The notes under the pieces: model-generated
Database searches by the model: none
Told to the model about the DNA's origin: nothing
What the model saw: the letters and a program-made list of their open reading frames with translations, nothing else
Shown: in pieces, positions 53,025-61,479 of the stretch
Position numbering within the stretch: the stretch's first letter is position 1
Layout of the letters: each line of letters begins with the position of its first letter
Assembly (NCBI RefSeq): GCF_900091595.1
Contig: NZ_FMCW01000014.1
Location: forward strand, 142,947 to 206,946
Direction of reading: 5' to 3'
Length of the DNA stretch: 64,000 nucleotides
Origin: Micromonospora haikouensis
Lineage (GTDB): Bacteria; Actinomycetota; Actinomycetes; Mycobacteriales; Micromonosporaceae
Made by a program: the position numbers and the translations under genes

Positions 53025-53861
53025 TCAGCCCCGAGGCATGCGCCAGATCCGCAGCTCGGTGTCCGGCGCCCGCTCGGCGAACCATCCCCCGGACGATGCC
53101 GCCGAGAGCAGGGCCCGCAGGTCGGCGTCGAACTCCGCCAGCCGCGGCCCGAACAGGTGCGGGGCCCCGTCCGAGCGCGAGTGCACCCACGCCACCACGT
53201 CGTCGACCGACCGCCGCACCACGACGCCGGAGGGCACCCGCAGCCGCGTGGGGCCCGCGAACCCCGCCCCGGCCAGGACCCGTTCCTCGCCGCCCGGCGT
53301 CCCGTCCGGCAGGAACCCCCGACCGGCCCGCCGCACCGGCCCGAGCCAGCGGCGCACCAGCTCGGCGACCGCCTCGTACGGGGGCACCGGATCCGGCAGC
53401 CCCTCCGTCGACAGCGGTTCCTTGGCGTCGGCGACGTGCACGAACGCCCCGCCCGGCGGCAGCATCCCCCGCACCGTCGCGGCGACGGTGTCCTGCACCA
53501 TCCAGTGGAACGACTGCGCGAACACCACCACCCGGAACACGCCCAGCCCGGCGGGCAGGTCCTCGGCCCGCGCCCGTACCCACCGGATGGTGCCCACGCC
53601 GTCGCGCGCGGCCCGCAGCCGCGCCCGGGCCAGCATCCCGGCGTCGGGGTCCACGCCCACCGTCTCGGCGAAGCAGCCCGCCAGCGGCACGGCCACCGTC
53701 CCCGGGCCGCACCCCACGTCCAGCAGCCGCCCCGACCCGTCGAGACCCAGCTCGCCGGCCAGCGCCGCCACGAATCCCGCCGCGTAGGGCAGGCGGCCCC
53801 GCTCGTAGTGCGCGGCGGCGCCCGCGAACAGCGACTCGTCCCACGTCCACCCGTCGGTCAC
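53025..53861 (-). CDS. Class I SAM-dependent methyltransferase
   Basis: The 278-residue protein has motif I GRLLDVGCGPGTVAVPLA near 43-60, motif II region GVDPDAGMLARAR, and FAQSFHWM after strand 4 as in the ubiquinone/menaquinone-type methyltransferases. The substrate is unknown. GTG at 53861 is six bases after TAGGGT on this strand, giving a leaderless start. It is convergent with the glycosyltransferase, so there is no operon link. Confidence 0.9.
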   Translation of the reverse strand: MTDGWTWDESLFAGAAAHYERGRLPYAAGFVAALAGELGLDGSGRLLDVGCGPGTVAVPLAGCFAETVGVDPDAGMLARARLRAARDGVGTIRWVRARAEDLPAGLGVFRVVVFAQSFHWMVQDTVAATVRGMLPPGGAFVHVADAKEPLSTEGLPDPVPPYEAVAELVRRWLGPVRRAGRGFLPDGTPGGEERVLAGAGFAGPTRLRVPSGVVVRRSVDDVVAWVHSRSDGAPHLFGPRLAEFDADLRALLSAASSGGWFAERAPDTELRIWRMPRG

Positions 53862-53901
53862 GGCCGCACCCTACCGGCCGTCGAGACCACCAACGGCACG
53901 C

Positions 53902-54150
53902 TCACCCGCTCCGCAGCGGCCAGCCGGGATCGTTCCGATCGGGTGCGGTGGGCTGGGCTGTGGTATTCCACAGGTGCAGTTCCGTGGCGGCGCGCAGAAC
54001 GTCGCGGGCGGCGGTCGCCGCCGGGCAGCCCGCCGTGCGGCAGACCGGGCAGCGTCCGTCGAGCCCGGGGCGGTGGTCGCGCAGGACCCAGCGGGCGGTG
54101 AGGATCAGCCGGTTGCGGATCTGCGCCAGGGACAGGAACGGCGCGGTCAT
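53902..54150 (-). CDS. Small Cys-containing hypothetical protein
   Basis: The 82-residue protein begins MTAPFLSLAQIRNRLILTARW and has a possible zinc knuckle in GRCPVCRTAGCP. Its ATG overlaps the stop of the preceding small ORF by four bases (54147-54150). No known function. Confidence 0.7.
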   Translation of the reverse strand: MTAPFLSLAQIRNRLILTARWVLRDHRPGLDGRCPVCRTAGCPAATAARDVLRAATELHLWNTTAQPTAPDRNDPGWPLRSG

Positions 54151-54314
54151 CGGATCAGGCCGATCACCGTGGCCAGGTGCGCGGCGCCGGCCGGCGCCGG
54201 GCCGCCCCGGGCCACCTCGGCGATCACCGTACGCGCCGACGGCCGCACCCGGACCTCGGCCGGCGCGATCCGGTCCGCCTCGACCAGGGCGCGGCCCGGG
54301 TGACGACCGCCCAC
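54147..54314 (-). CDS. Small hypothetical protein coupled to the 53902 gene
   Basis: About 55 residues from the GTG at 54314: ALVEADRIAPAEVRVRPSAR then TVIAEVARGG and HLATVIGLIR. Codons strongly prefer G/C at the third base, supporting translation. The start is uncertain, since the first 15 bases overlap a divergent small ORF. It is joined to the next gene by a four-base ATGA overlap, suggesting a two-gene unit. Function unknown. Confidence 0.5.
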   Translation of the reverse strand: MGGRHPGRALVEADRIAPAEVRVRPSARTVIAEVARGGPAPAGAAHLATVIGLIR

Positions 54315-54443
54315 GCCAACCCCGAGGAGCTGCGCGCGATCTGCCGCGACACGCTGGCGGAAGCACGGCGGCTGGGGGTGAAGACGCCCCGGCTGGAGGC
54401 CGCCGAGCCCTACTTCACCGACGGTCACCTGGCGTTGAAGTAG
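54300..54443 (+). CDS. Small hypothetical protein (47 aa) opposite the end of metH
   Basis: From GTG 54300 the ORF encodes HANPEELRAICRDTLAEARR and then LGVKTPRLEAAEPYFTDGHL. About 93 percent of codons end in G or C, as in real genes here. It overlaps the metH stop region by 19 bases tail-to-tail and the start of the divergent small ORF by 15 bases. No ribosome site is evident. It looks translated, but could be the remaining end of a longer gene. Confidence 0.5.
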   Translation: MTTAHANPEELRAICRDTLAEARRLGVKTPRLEAAEPYFTDGHLALK

Positions 54444-57400
54444 TTCGCCTCCGGGTGGTGCACCACGATCGCGTCCGTCGCCTGCTCCGGCACCAGCTGG
54501 AACTCCTCCGACAACTGCACCCCGATCCGCTCCGCGCCCAGCAGGTCCACGATCTTCGCCCGGTCCTCCAGGTCCGGGCAGGCCGGGTAGCCGAACGCGT
54601 ACCGGCAGCCCCGGTAGTCGGTGCGCAGCAGGCCCGCCAGGTCCGCCGGGTCGTCGTCGGCCACCGTACGGCCGCCCGGCAGCGTCAGCTCCGCGCGGAT
54701 CCGCCGGTGCCAGTACTCCGCCAGGGCCTCGGTGAGCTGCACCGACAGGCCGTGCACCTCCAGATAGTCCCGGTAGGAGTTCCCGGCGAACATCTTCGCC
54801 GTGTAGTCGCTGATCGGCTGCCCGACCGTCACGAGCTGCAACGCCACCACGTCCAGGCCGTCGCCGCGCGGCCGGAAGAAGTCCGCCAGGCACAGCCGCC
54901 GCTCCTGCCGCTGCCTCGGGAACGAGAACCGGGCCCGCTCGGCGCGCCCGTCCTCGTCGAGCACCACCAGGTCGTTGCCCTCCGAGTACGCCGGGAAGTA
55001 GCCGTACACCACGGCCGCCTCCAGGACCTTGTCGGCGGTCAGCCGGTCCAGCCAGTACCGCAGCCGGGGCCGACCCTCGGTCTCCACCAGCTCCTCGTAC
55101 GACGGGCCCTTGCCGCCCCGCGCGCCCCGCAGCCCCCACTGCCCCAGGAACGTCGCCCGCTCGTCCAGCAGCGCCGCATAATCCGCCAGCGGCACCCCCC
55201 GCACCACCCGCGTGCCGAGGAACGGCGGCGTCGGCACCTCCACGTCGACCGCCACGTCCGAGCGCACCGACGCGTCGTCCAGCCCCGGCAGCGCCTGCCC
55301 GACCGTCGCCCGCTGCCGCTCCCGGCGCTGCCGCCGCGCCGCCAGGGCCGCCTCCCGCTGCGGGTCCACCACCGGCGCGCCGCCCCGCTTGGCCGTCATC
55401 ACCCGGTCCATCAGCGACAGCCCCTCGAACGCGTCCCGGGCGTAGTGCACCTGACCGGGGAACGCCGCCCGCAGGTCGTCCTCCACGTACGCCCGGGTCA
55501 GTGCCGCCCCACCGAGCAGCACCGGCCAGCGCTGCGCCACCCCGCGCTCGGCCATCTCGGCCAGGTTCTCCTTCATGATCACCGTGCTCTTGACCAGCAG
55601 CCCCGACATGCCGATCGCGTCGGCCCGGTGCTGCTCGGCCGCGTCGAGGATCGCCGAGATCGGCTGCTTGATGCCGATGTTGACCACCTCGTAGCCGTTG
55701 TTGGACAGGATGATGTCCACCAGGTTCTTGCCGATGTCGTGCACGTCGCCCTTGACGGTGGCCAGCACGATCCGGCCCTTGCCGCCGTCGTCGGCCTTCT
55801 CCATGTGCGGCTCCAGGTAGGCCACCGCCGTCTTCATCACCTCGGCCGACTGCAGCACGAACGGAAGCTGCATCTGGCCCGAGCCGAACAGCTCCCCGAC
55901 CACCCGCATGCCGTCCAGCAGCAGGTCGTTGATGATCGACAGCGGCGACCGGCCCCCGGCCATCGCCACGTCGAGGTCGGCCTCCAGGCCGTTGCGCTCG
56001 CCGTCGACGATCCGCCGCCGCAGCCGCTCGTCCAGCGGCAGCGCCGCCAGCTCCTCCGCCCGGGTGGCCCGCGCCGACGACGCGTCCACCCCCTCGAAGA
56101 CCTCGATGAACCGCTGCACCGGGTCGTGGCCGGCGCGCCGCCGGTCGTACACCAGGTCCAGCGCGGCCTCGCGCTGCTCGTCGGGGATCCTCGACATCGG
56201 CAGGATCTTGCTGGCGTGCACGATCGCCGACGTCAGCCCCGCCCGCACGCACTCGTGCAGGAAGACCGAGTTGAGCACCTGCCGGGCCGCCGGGTTCAGC
56301 CCGAACGACACGTTCGACACGCCGAGGGTGAAGTTGACCCCCGGCCAGCGCCGCGCGATCTCCCGGATCGCCTCGATCGTCTCGACGCCGTCGCGGCGGG
56401 TCTCCTCCTGGCCGGTGGCGATCGGGAACGTCAACGCGTCGATCAGGATGTCGGACCGGCGCAGCCCCCACCGCCCGGTCAGGTCCTCGATCAGCCGCTG
56501 CGCGACCCGCACCTTCCACTCGGCCGTGCGGGCCTGCCCCTCCTCGTCGATGAGCAGCGCCACCACCGCCGCCCCGTGCTCGACGACGACCGGCATCACC
56601 CGGGCGTAGCGGGAACCCGGCCCGTCGCCGTCCTCGAAGTTGACCGAGTTGACCACGCACCGCCCGCCGAGCATCTCCAGCCCGGCCTCGATCACCGCCG
56701 GCTCGGTCGAGTCCAGCATGACCGGCAGCGTGGACGCGGTGGCGAACCGCCCGGCCAGCTCCCGCATGTCCCGGGTGCCGTCGCGGCCCACGTAGTCCAC
56801 GCACAGGTCCAGCAGGTGCGAGCCGTCCCGGGCCTGGCTGCGGGCGATCTCCACGCACGCCTGCCAGTCGCCGGCGAGCATCGCCTCCCGGAACGCCCTC
56901 GACCCGTTGGCGTTGGTGCGCTCCCCCACCATCAGGACGCTGGCGTCCTGCGCGAACGGCACATGGTGGTAGATCGAGGAGACCCCGGCCTCGGCGCGCG
57001 GCTCGCGGGCACCCGGCCGCGCGCCGCGCAGCCGCTCGGCGACCAGCCGGATGTGCTCCGGCGTCGTCCCGCAGCAGCCGCCGACCAGCGCCACCCCGTA
57101 CTCGGCGACGAACCGCTCCAGCGCGTCGGCCAGCTCCACCGGGGTCAACGGGTAGACCGCGCCGTCGGCGGTGAGCTGCGGCAGGCCGGCGTTCGGCATC
57201 ACCGACAGCGGCACCCGCGCGTGCTGGGACAAATAGCGCAGATGCTCGGTCATCTCCGCCGGGCCCGTCGCGCAGTTCAGCCCGATCAGGTCGATGCCCA
57301 GCGGCTCCAGCGCGGTCAGCGCCGCGCCGATCTCGCTGCCCAGCAGCATCGTGCCGGTGGTCTCCACCGTGACGTGGCAGATCAGCGGCACGCGCCGCCC

Positions 57401-57940
57401 GGCCTCGGCCATCGCCCGCCGGGACCCGACCACCGCCGCCTTCACCTGCAGCAGGTCCTGGCAGGTCTCGACGATCAACGCGTCCACGCCACCGGCGAGC
57501 AGGCCCGCCGCGTTTTGCTGGTACGCGTCGCGCAGCGTCGCGTACGCGGCGTGCCCGAGGGTGGGCAGCTTCGTGCCGGGGCCGATCGCACCGAGCACGA
57601 ACCGGGGCCGCTCGGCGGTGCCCCACGCGTCGGCGGCCTCCCGGGCGAGCCGCGCGCCGGCCTCGGACAGCTCCCCGATCCGGTGCTCGATGCCGTATTC
57701 GCCGAGGTTGGCCAGGTTGGCGCCGAAGGTGTTCGTCTCGACGCAGTCCGCGCCCGCCGCGAGGTAGGCGTCGTGCACCCCGCGGACGACGTCCGGGCGG
57801 GTGACGTTGAGGATCTCGTTGCAACCCTCGTGCCCCTCGAAGTCGTCCAGGGTCAGCTCGGCCGCCTGGAGCATCGTCCCCATCGCGCCGTCGGCGACGA
57901 GAACCCGCTCCGCCAGCACGTCCAGCAGCGAAGTCCCCAC
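54425..57940 (-). CDS. metH: Cobalamin-dependent methionine synthase MetH
   Basis: The 1171-residue enzyme transfers methyl from methyltetrahydrofolate to homocysteine. It has a homocysteine domain (GAMGTMLQAAELTLDDF; zinc Cys in GLNCATGP and GGCCGTTPEH), a pterin domain (about 335-600, GERTNANGSRAFREAM) and a B12 domain with the His ligand in KGDVHDIGKNLVDIIL. An AdoMet reactivation domain forms the last 300 residues (ADFFRPRGDGLDVVALQLVT). GTG at 57940 is seven bases after TACCCT on this strand, so the message is leaderless and no B12 riboswitch fits in front. Confidence 0.97.
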   Translation of the reverse strand: MGTSLLDVLAERVLVADGAMGTMLQAAELTLDDFEGHEGCNEILNVTRPDVVRGVHDAYLAAGADCVETNTFGANLANLGEYGIEHRIGELSEAGARLAREAADAWGTAERPRFVLGAIGPGTKLPTLGHAAYATLRDAYQQNAAGLLAGGVDALIVETCQDLLQVKAAVVGSRRAMAEAGRRVPLICHVTVETTGTMLLGSEIGAALTALEPLGIDLIGLNCATGPAEMTEHLRYLSQHARVPLSVMPNAGLPQLTADGAVYPLTPVELADALERFVAEYGVALVGGCCGTTPEHIRLVAERLRGARPGAREPRAEAGVSSIYHHVPFAQDASVLMVGERTNANGSRAFREAMLAGDWQACVEIARSQARDGSHLLDLCVDYVGRDGTRDMRELAGRFATASTLPVMLDSTEPAVIEAGLEMLGGRCVVNSVNFEDGDGPGSRYARVMPVVVEHGAAVVALLIDEEGQARTAEWKVRVAQRLIEDLTGRWGLRRSDILIDALTFPIATGQEETRRDGVETIEAIREIARRWPGVNFTLGVSNVSFGLNPAARQVLNSVFLHECVRAGLTSAIVHASKILPMSRIPDEQREAALDLVYDRRRAGHDPVQRFIEVFEGVDASSARATRAEELAALPLDERLRRRIVDGERNGLEADLDVAMAGGRSPLSIINDLLLDGMRVVGELFGSGQMQLPFVLQSAEVMKTAVAYLEPHMEKADDGGKGRIVLATVKGDVHDIGKNLVDIILSNNGYEVVNIGIKQPISAILDAAEQHRADAIGMSGLLVKSTVIMKENLAEMAERGVAQRWPVLLGGAALTRAYVEDDLRAAFPGQVHYARDAFEGLSLMDRVMTAKRGGAPVVDPQREAALAARRQRRERQRATVGQALPGLDDASVRSDVAVDVEVPTPPFLGTRVVRGVPLADYAALLDERATFLGQWGLRGARGGKGPSYEELVETEGRPRLRYWLDRLTADKVLEAAVVYGYFPAYSEGNDLVVLDEDGRAERARFSFPRQRQERRLCLADFFRPRGDGLDVVALQLVTVGQPISDYTAKMFAGNSYRDYLEVHGLSVQLTEALAEYWHRRIRAELTLPGGRTVADDDPADLAGLLRTDYRGCRYAFGYPACPDLEDRAKIVDLLGAERIGVQLSEEFQLVPEQATDAIVVHHPEANYFNAR

Positions 57941-58047
57941 CCCACTCAGGGTAGTGCGAGGATCCGGCGGTGGGGGCGGGCCGCGACGCACCGGGGGCCC
58001 GCGGGCCGGACCGGCGCGGCCGACGGGCCGCATCCGGCCCCGACACG

Positions 58048-58060
58048 TAGGCTGACGGAC
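58048..58060 (+). promoter_or_regulatory. Leaderless promoter of the PAC2 operon
   Basis: TAGGCT at 58048-58053 lies seven bases before the GTG at 58061. Confidence 0.5.
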
Positions 58061-58156
58061 GTGAAGGACATCAGGGACGTCACCGGGCCCGGCAGGCGGA
58101 CGACCGGGCCGCAGCCCGGGACCGCCCGCCGACGACAGGGTGAGGTGACGGCATGA
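58061..58156 (+). CDS. 31-codon leaderless upstream ORF coupled to the PAC2 gene
   Basis: The ORF from GTG 58061 (VKDIRDVTGPGRRTTGPQPG and 11 more residues) ends with TGA at 58154-58156, overlapping the ATG of the PAC2 gene by four bases. The basic, Gly/Pro-rich peptide has no known family. By position it is a leader peptide that lets ribosomes reach and couple to the main gene; a real small protein cannot be excluded. Confidence 0.5.
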   Translation: MKDIRDVTGPGRRTTGPQPGTARRRQGEVTA

Positions 58157-59022
58157 CCGAGTTCGACGGACTGCCGGTGCTGCGGTCCCCCGTGGCCATC
58201 GCCGCTTTCGAGGGCTGGAACGACGCTGCGGACGCCTCCACCGCAGCGGTCGAGCACCTGGAACAGGTCTGGCAGGCGCGGCAGGTCACCGAGCTGGACC
58301 CGGAGGACTTCTACGACTTCCAGGTCAGCCGGCCGACGATCACGATGGCCGACGGCGAGACCCGCCGCGTCGAGTGGCCCACCACCCGGTTCATGGTGGC
58401 CAGCCCGGAGGGCACCGAGCGGGACGTGGTGCTGATCCGGGGCATCGAGCCGAGCATGCGCTGGCGCACGTTCTGCGAGCAGGTGCTGGAGATCTGCCAC
58501 AGCCTGGAGGTCGAACGGGTGGTGCTGCTCGGCGCGCTGCTGGCCGACGTGCCGTACACCCGGCCGTTGCCGATCAGCGGCAGCGCCTCCGACGCGGAGG
58601 CGGCGCGGCGCTACCAGCTCACCCCCACCCGCTACGACGGCCCCACGGGCATCGTCGGGGTGCTGCACGACGCCTGCACGCGCGCCGAGGTCGACGCGGT
58701 GTCGTTCTGGGTGCACGTGCCGCACTACGCCAACAACCCGCCCTGTCCCAAGGCCACCCTCGCGCTGCTGCACCGGGTCGAGGAGGTGCTCGACCTGCCG
58801 GTGCCGATGGCCGACCTGGCGGAGGAGGCGGCGGAGTGGGAGCAGCGGGTGCGCGGGGCCGCCGAGCAGGACGCCGAGCTGGGGGAATACGTGCGCGAGC
58901 TGGAGGAACGCGTCGGCGACGCGGGCATCACCCCGCTGACCGGCGACGAGATCGCCCAGGAGTTCGAGAAGTACCTGCGCCGGCGCGGCGGCTCGGCCGG
59001 CCCGACGGCCGGCTCCTGGTAG
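58153..59022 (+). CDS. PAC2 family protein
   Basis: The 289-residue protein belongs to the PAC2 family (proteasome assembly chaperone 2-like fold) by FEGWNDAADASTAAVEHL, RPTITMADGETRRVEWP, VLLGALLADVPYTRPLP and WVHVPHYANNPPCPKAT. The bacterial function is unknown. Its presence in a genome and region with a 20S proteasome is suggestive but not evidence of an assembly role. A strong terminator follows. Confidence 0.92.
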   Translation: MTEFDGLPVLRSPVAIAAFEGWNDAADASTAAVEHLEQVWQARQVTELDPEDFYDFQVSRPTITMADGETRRVEWPTTRFMVASPEGTERDVVLIRGIEPSMRWRTFCEQVLEICHSLEVERVVLLGALLADVPYTRPLPISGSASDAEAARRYQLTPTRYDGPTGIVGVLHDACTRAEVDAVSFWVHVPHYANNPPCPKATLALLHRVEEVLDLPVPMADLAEEAAEWEQRVRGAAEQDAELGEYVRELEERVGDAGITPLTGDEIAQEFEKYLRRRGGSAGPTAGSW

Positions 59023-59052
59023 CCGCGCTTCTCCGGGCAGCCACGCTGCTCC

Positions 59053-59087
59053 GAAAGCCCCCGGACCGGACCGGTCCGGGGGCTTTC
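59053..59087 (+). terminator. Strong hairpin terminator after the PAC2 gene
   Basis: Perfect 15-bp arms (GAAAGCCCCCGGACC at 59053-59067, complement at 59073-59087) with a 5-base loop. Confidence 0.85.
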
Positions 59088-59116
59088 GCGTGTCCGGGGT
59101 GGCGCGCTCACATCCT

Positions 59117-59138
59117 CTAGGGCATCCTAGGAACCTAG
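59117..59138 (+). promoter_or_regulatory. Three phased CTAG boxes before the GntR gene
   Basis: CTAG occurs at 59117, 59127 and 59135, including the palindrome TCCTAGGA (59125-59132). CTAG is rare in such genomes, and three in 22 bases directly upstream of a regulator suggest an autoregulatory operator. Confidence 0.5.
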
Positions 59139-59159
59139 CTGTGATCTCCAGGAGGAGCC

Positions 59160-59951
59160 ATGCAGATCAACCCGGGTGCGGCCGAGTTCCCGCACCGGCA
59201 GATCGCCGCGCAGCTCAAGGCCCAGGTGCGCCGCGGCGACTGGGGGCCGGGCGAGCGACTGCCGTCCATCCCGGCCATCGCCGAGATGTTCGGCGTCGCC
59301 AAGCAGACCGTGCAGCGCGCCGTCGACCAGCTGCGGGTCGAGGGCATCCTGATCACCAAGCCCGGCTCCGGTACGTACGTCAGAGGCACCCGGCGCCGGC
59401 TCAACCGCCTCTCCCGGGGCCGGTACGGCGGCTTCCGCGGCTACCACACCGATCTGGCCGCCCGCTACCGTCAACAGCTCGTCTCGGTCGGCCGCGCCCC
59501 CGCCCCGCCCGAGGTGGCCGACGCGTTCGGCGTCGCCGACGGCACCGAACTGCTCTGCCGCCGCCACCTCGTACGCACCGAGGACTCCCCCGTCGAGGTG
59601 GGCGCCTCCTGGTTCCTGCCGGCCGACACCGCCGGCACCACCCTGGAGCGGGGCGAGGCGTTCGGCCGGCCCCTCTACCAGGAGGCGGAGGAGGCCACCG
59701 GCCGGCAGTACGTCACCGCCACCGACACCATCACCGCCCGCCAGCCCAGCCGGGAGGAGGCGGAGACCCTCCAGATCCGCCCCGACACCCCCGTGCTGCA
59801 CCTGCTGCACGTCGCCTACGACGTCCGGCGCAAGCCCATCGAGGTCGCCCAGGCCACCTGGCCCGGCCCGATGACGACGCTCACCGAGGAATACAAGATC
59901 CCGTCCCCCACCCCGGACCCCGACCCGGACCCGGGCCTGATCCTGGGCTGA
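59160..59951 (+). CDS. GntR-family regulator with UTRA domain
   Basis: The 263-residue protein has a winged helix at the N-terminus (LPSIPAIAEMFGVAKQTVQRAVDQL across 34-58, GSGTYV) and a UTRA-like effector domain (about 95-240). The effector domain contains CRRHLVRTEDSPVEVGASWF and a TTLTEEY end. It finishes in an Asp/Pro repeat tail. AGGAGG lies four to five bases before the ATG. Similar regulators occur both as metabolic repressors and as KorSA-like regulators of integrative elements. The CTAG-rich operator favours tight self-control. No mobile-element genes are beside it. Confidence 0.88.
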   Translation: MQINPGAAEFPHRQIAAQLKAQVRRGDWGPGERLPSIPAIAEMFGVAKQTVQRAVDQLRVEGILITKPGSGTYVRGTRRRLNRLSRGRYGGFRGYHTDLAARYRQQLVSVGRAPAPPEVADAFGVADGTELLCRRHLVRTEDSPVEVGASWFLPADTAGTTLERGEAFGRPLYQEAEEATGRQYVTATDTITARQPSREEAETLQIRPDTPVLHLLHVAYDVRRKPIEVAQATWPGPMTTLTEEYKIPSPTPDPDPDPGLILG

Positions 59952-59984
59952 CCCCACCCTGCCCCCCGCCCCCGCCGCCCGCCC

Positions 59985-60045
59985 CGGTGATCAAGAGGTT
60001 GCGTCATCGCCGAGATCAACTTTGACGCTTTTCTCTTGATCACCG
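59985..60045. repeat. Dispersed palindromic element with GTGATCAAGAG ends
   Basis: Perfect 13-bp arms (CGGTGATCAAGAG at 59985-59997, complement at 60033-60045) enclose a second partial palindrome (GCGTCA at 60001-60006, TGACGC at 60023-60028). I recall very similar elements scattered in Micromonospora genomes. It lies between convergent genes and may also end transcripts. Confidence 0.7.
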
Positions 60046-60064
60046 ACCAGAGCGGGGGTGGGGG

Positions 60065-61303
60065 TTAGAGGCGGAGGCCGAGGAGGGCGTCGACGGTCGT
60101 GGCGAAGAGGGCCGGGGCCTCGGGGTCCGGGCCCTCCCCGGCGAGGGCACGCTCTGCCCAGTCGTCGGCGAGCGCGAGCGCGCCCGGGGTGTCCAGGTCG
60201 TCGCCGAGGCGCTCGCGTACCCCCGCCAGGAAGTCGTCGCCGGACGGCCCGGACGGCGCGGCGGCGGCCCGCCGCCAGCGGGCCAGGCGCTCCTGCGCGG
60301 CCACGAGCAGCTCGTCGGTCCAGGTGCGGTCGGCGCGGTAGTGGCCGGCCATCAGCCCGAGCCGCACCGCCATCGGATCCACCCGGTCGGCCCGCAGCCG
60401 GGAGACGAAGACCAGGTTGCCCTTGGACTTCGACATCTTCTCGCCGTTCAGGCCGATCATGCCGGCGTGCACGTAGTGGGTCGCGAACGGCGACCGGCCG
60501 GTGAGCCGCTCGGCGTGCGCGGCGGAACACTCGTGGTGCGGGAAGAGCAGGTCGTTGCCGCCGCCCTGCACGTCGATCGACTCGCCGAGCAGGTTCAGCG
60601 CGATCACCGCGCACTCGATGTGCCAGCCGGGCCGGCCCGGGCCGAGGTCGCCGCCGGGCCAGGACGGCTCGCCCTCGCGGGCGCCGCGCCACAGCAGCGG
60701 ATCGAGGGGGTCGCGCTTGCCGGCCCGCTCCGGGTCGCCCCCGCGCTCGGGGAAGATCTCCAGCATCTCGGCCCGGGACAGGTTGGACTCGTAGCCGAAC
60801 TCGGGCGCGGCGGCGACGTCGAAGTAGACGTCCCCGGTGCCGTCGTCGAGCCGGTACGCGGCCCCGTCCTTGAGTAGGGTGAGAACCTTGTCGGCGATGT
60901 CGGGGATCGACTCGACCGCGCCGACGTAGTGCGCCGGCGGGATCATCCGCAGCGCCTCCATGTCCTCGCGGAACAGCGCGGTCTCCCGCATGGCCAGGAC
61001 CTTCCAGTCCTCGCCGTCGCGCTCGGCCCGCTCCAGCAGCGGATCGTCGATGTCGGTGACGTTCTGCACGTAGCGCACCGTCAGGCCGGCGTCGAGCCAC
61101 ATCCGCTGCACCAGGTCAAAGGTGATCATGGTGGCGGCGTGGCCGAGGTGCGTGGCGTCGTACGGGGTGATGCCGCAGACGTACATGGTGGCCACGTCGC
61201 CAGGTCGACTGGGATGGGCACCGCGTCGCGCCGAGTCGAACAATGTCAGCGGGCCGCCCCTGCCGGGCAGCCGTGGCACCTCATGTCCCGTCCAAGACTC
61301 CAT
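60065..61303 (-). CDS. mshC: Cysteine:glucosaminyl-inositol ligase MshC (mycothiol synthesis)
   Basis: The 412-residue enzyme joins L-cysteine to GlcN-Ins with ATP, the third step of mycothiol formation. It resembles cysteinyl-tRNA synthetase: VCGITPYDATHLGHA (HIGH-like), WHIEC and PHHEC zinc ligands, and KMSKSKGNLVFVS. It lacks the long anticodon domain, as expected for MshC. ATG at 61303 is seven bases after TAGGCT on this strand, so leaderless. Neighbours SCO1664-family, DUF3090 and histidine phosphatase are its usual companions. Confidence 0.96.
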   Translation of the reverse strand: MESWTGHEVPRLPGRGGPLTLFDSARRGAHPSRPGDVATMYVCGITPYDATHLGHAATMITFDLVQRMWLDAGLTVRYVQNVTDIDDPLLERAERDGEDWKVLAMRETALFREDMEALRMIPPAHYVGAVESIPDIADKVLTLLKDGAAYRLDDGTGDVYFDVAAAPEFGYESNLSRAEMLEIFPERGGDPERAGKRDPLDPLLWRGAREGEPSWPGGDLGPGRPGWHIECAVIALNLLGESIDVQGGGNDLLFPHHECSAAHAERLTGRSPFATHYVHAGMIGLNGEKMSKSKGNLVFVSRLRADRVDPMAVRLGLMAGHYRADRTWTDELLVAAQERLARWRRAAAAPSGPSGDDFLAGVRERLGDDLDTPGALALADDWAERALAGEGPDPEAPALFATTVDALLGLRL

Positions 61304-61404
61304 GACCGTCAGCCTAGCCAGCCGCCCCGCGCGCCGGACCCACCCCACGGGTGACCAACGCGACAACCGCTCGCGCCCCTGGTGACCGCCCTGGCGGGCC
61401 TGCC

Positions 61405-61479
61405 GGACCGACGGCTGCATCGGCGGCTCGCACTGACCTGGCTACGTCGGCGGCGTGGACCGACGGCTACATCGGCGGC
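61405..61479. repeat. 23-bp direct repeat spanning the end of the SCO1664-family gene
   Basis: GGACCGACGGCTGCATCGGCGGC-like units at 61405-61427 and 61457-61479 differ at one position. The second copy holds the gene's last codons, suggesting a small local duplication. Confidence 0.6.

Noticed and set aside
57941..58152. Cobalamin riboswitch in front of metH
   Set aside because: The metH start lies seven bases after a -10 box, leaving no leader, and no B12-box-like sequence was seen.
53096..58156. A 1686-codon open frame on the plus strand
   Set aside because: It is the antisense of metH and neighbours, with His/Arg/Pro-rich composition; only its last 31 codons were kept as the leaderless ORF before PAC2.
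58153..59022. PAC2 protein as a proven proteasome assembly factor
   Set aside because: The name comes from the eukaryotic fold; nothing in the sequence shows interaction with the bacterial 20S core.
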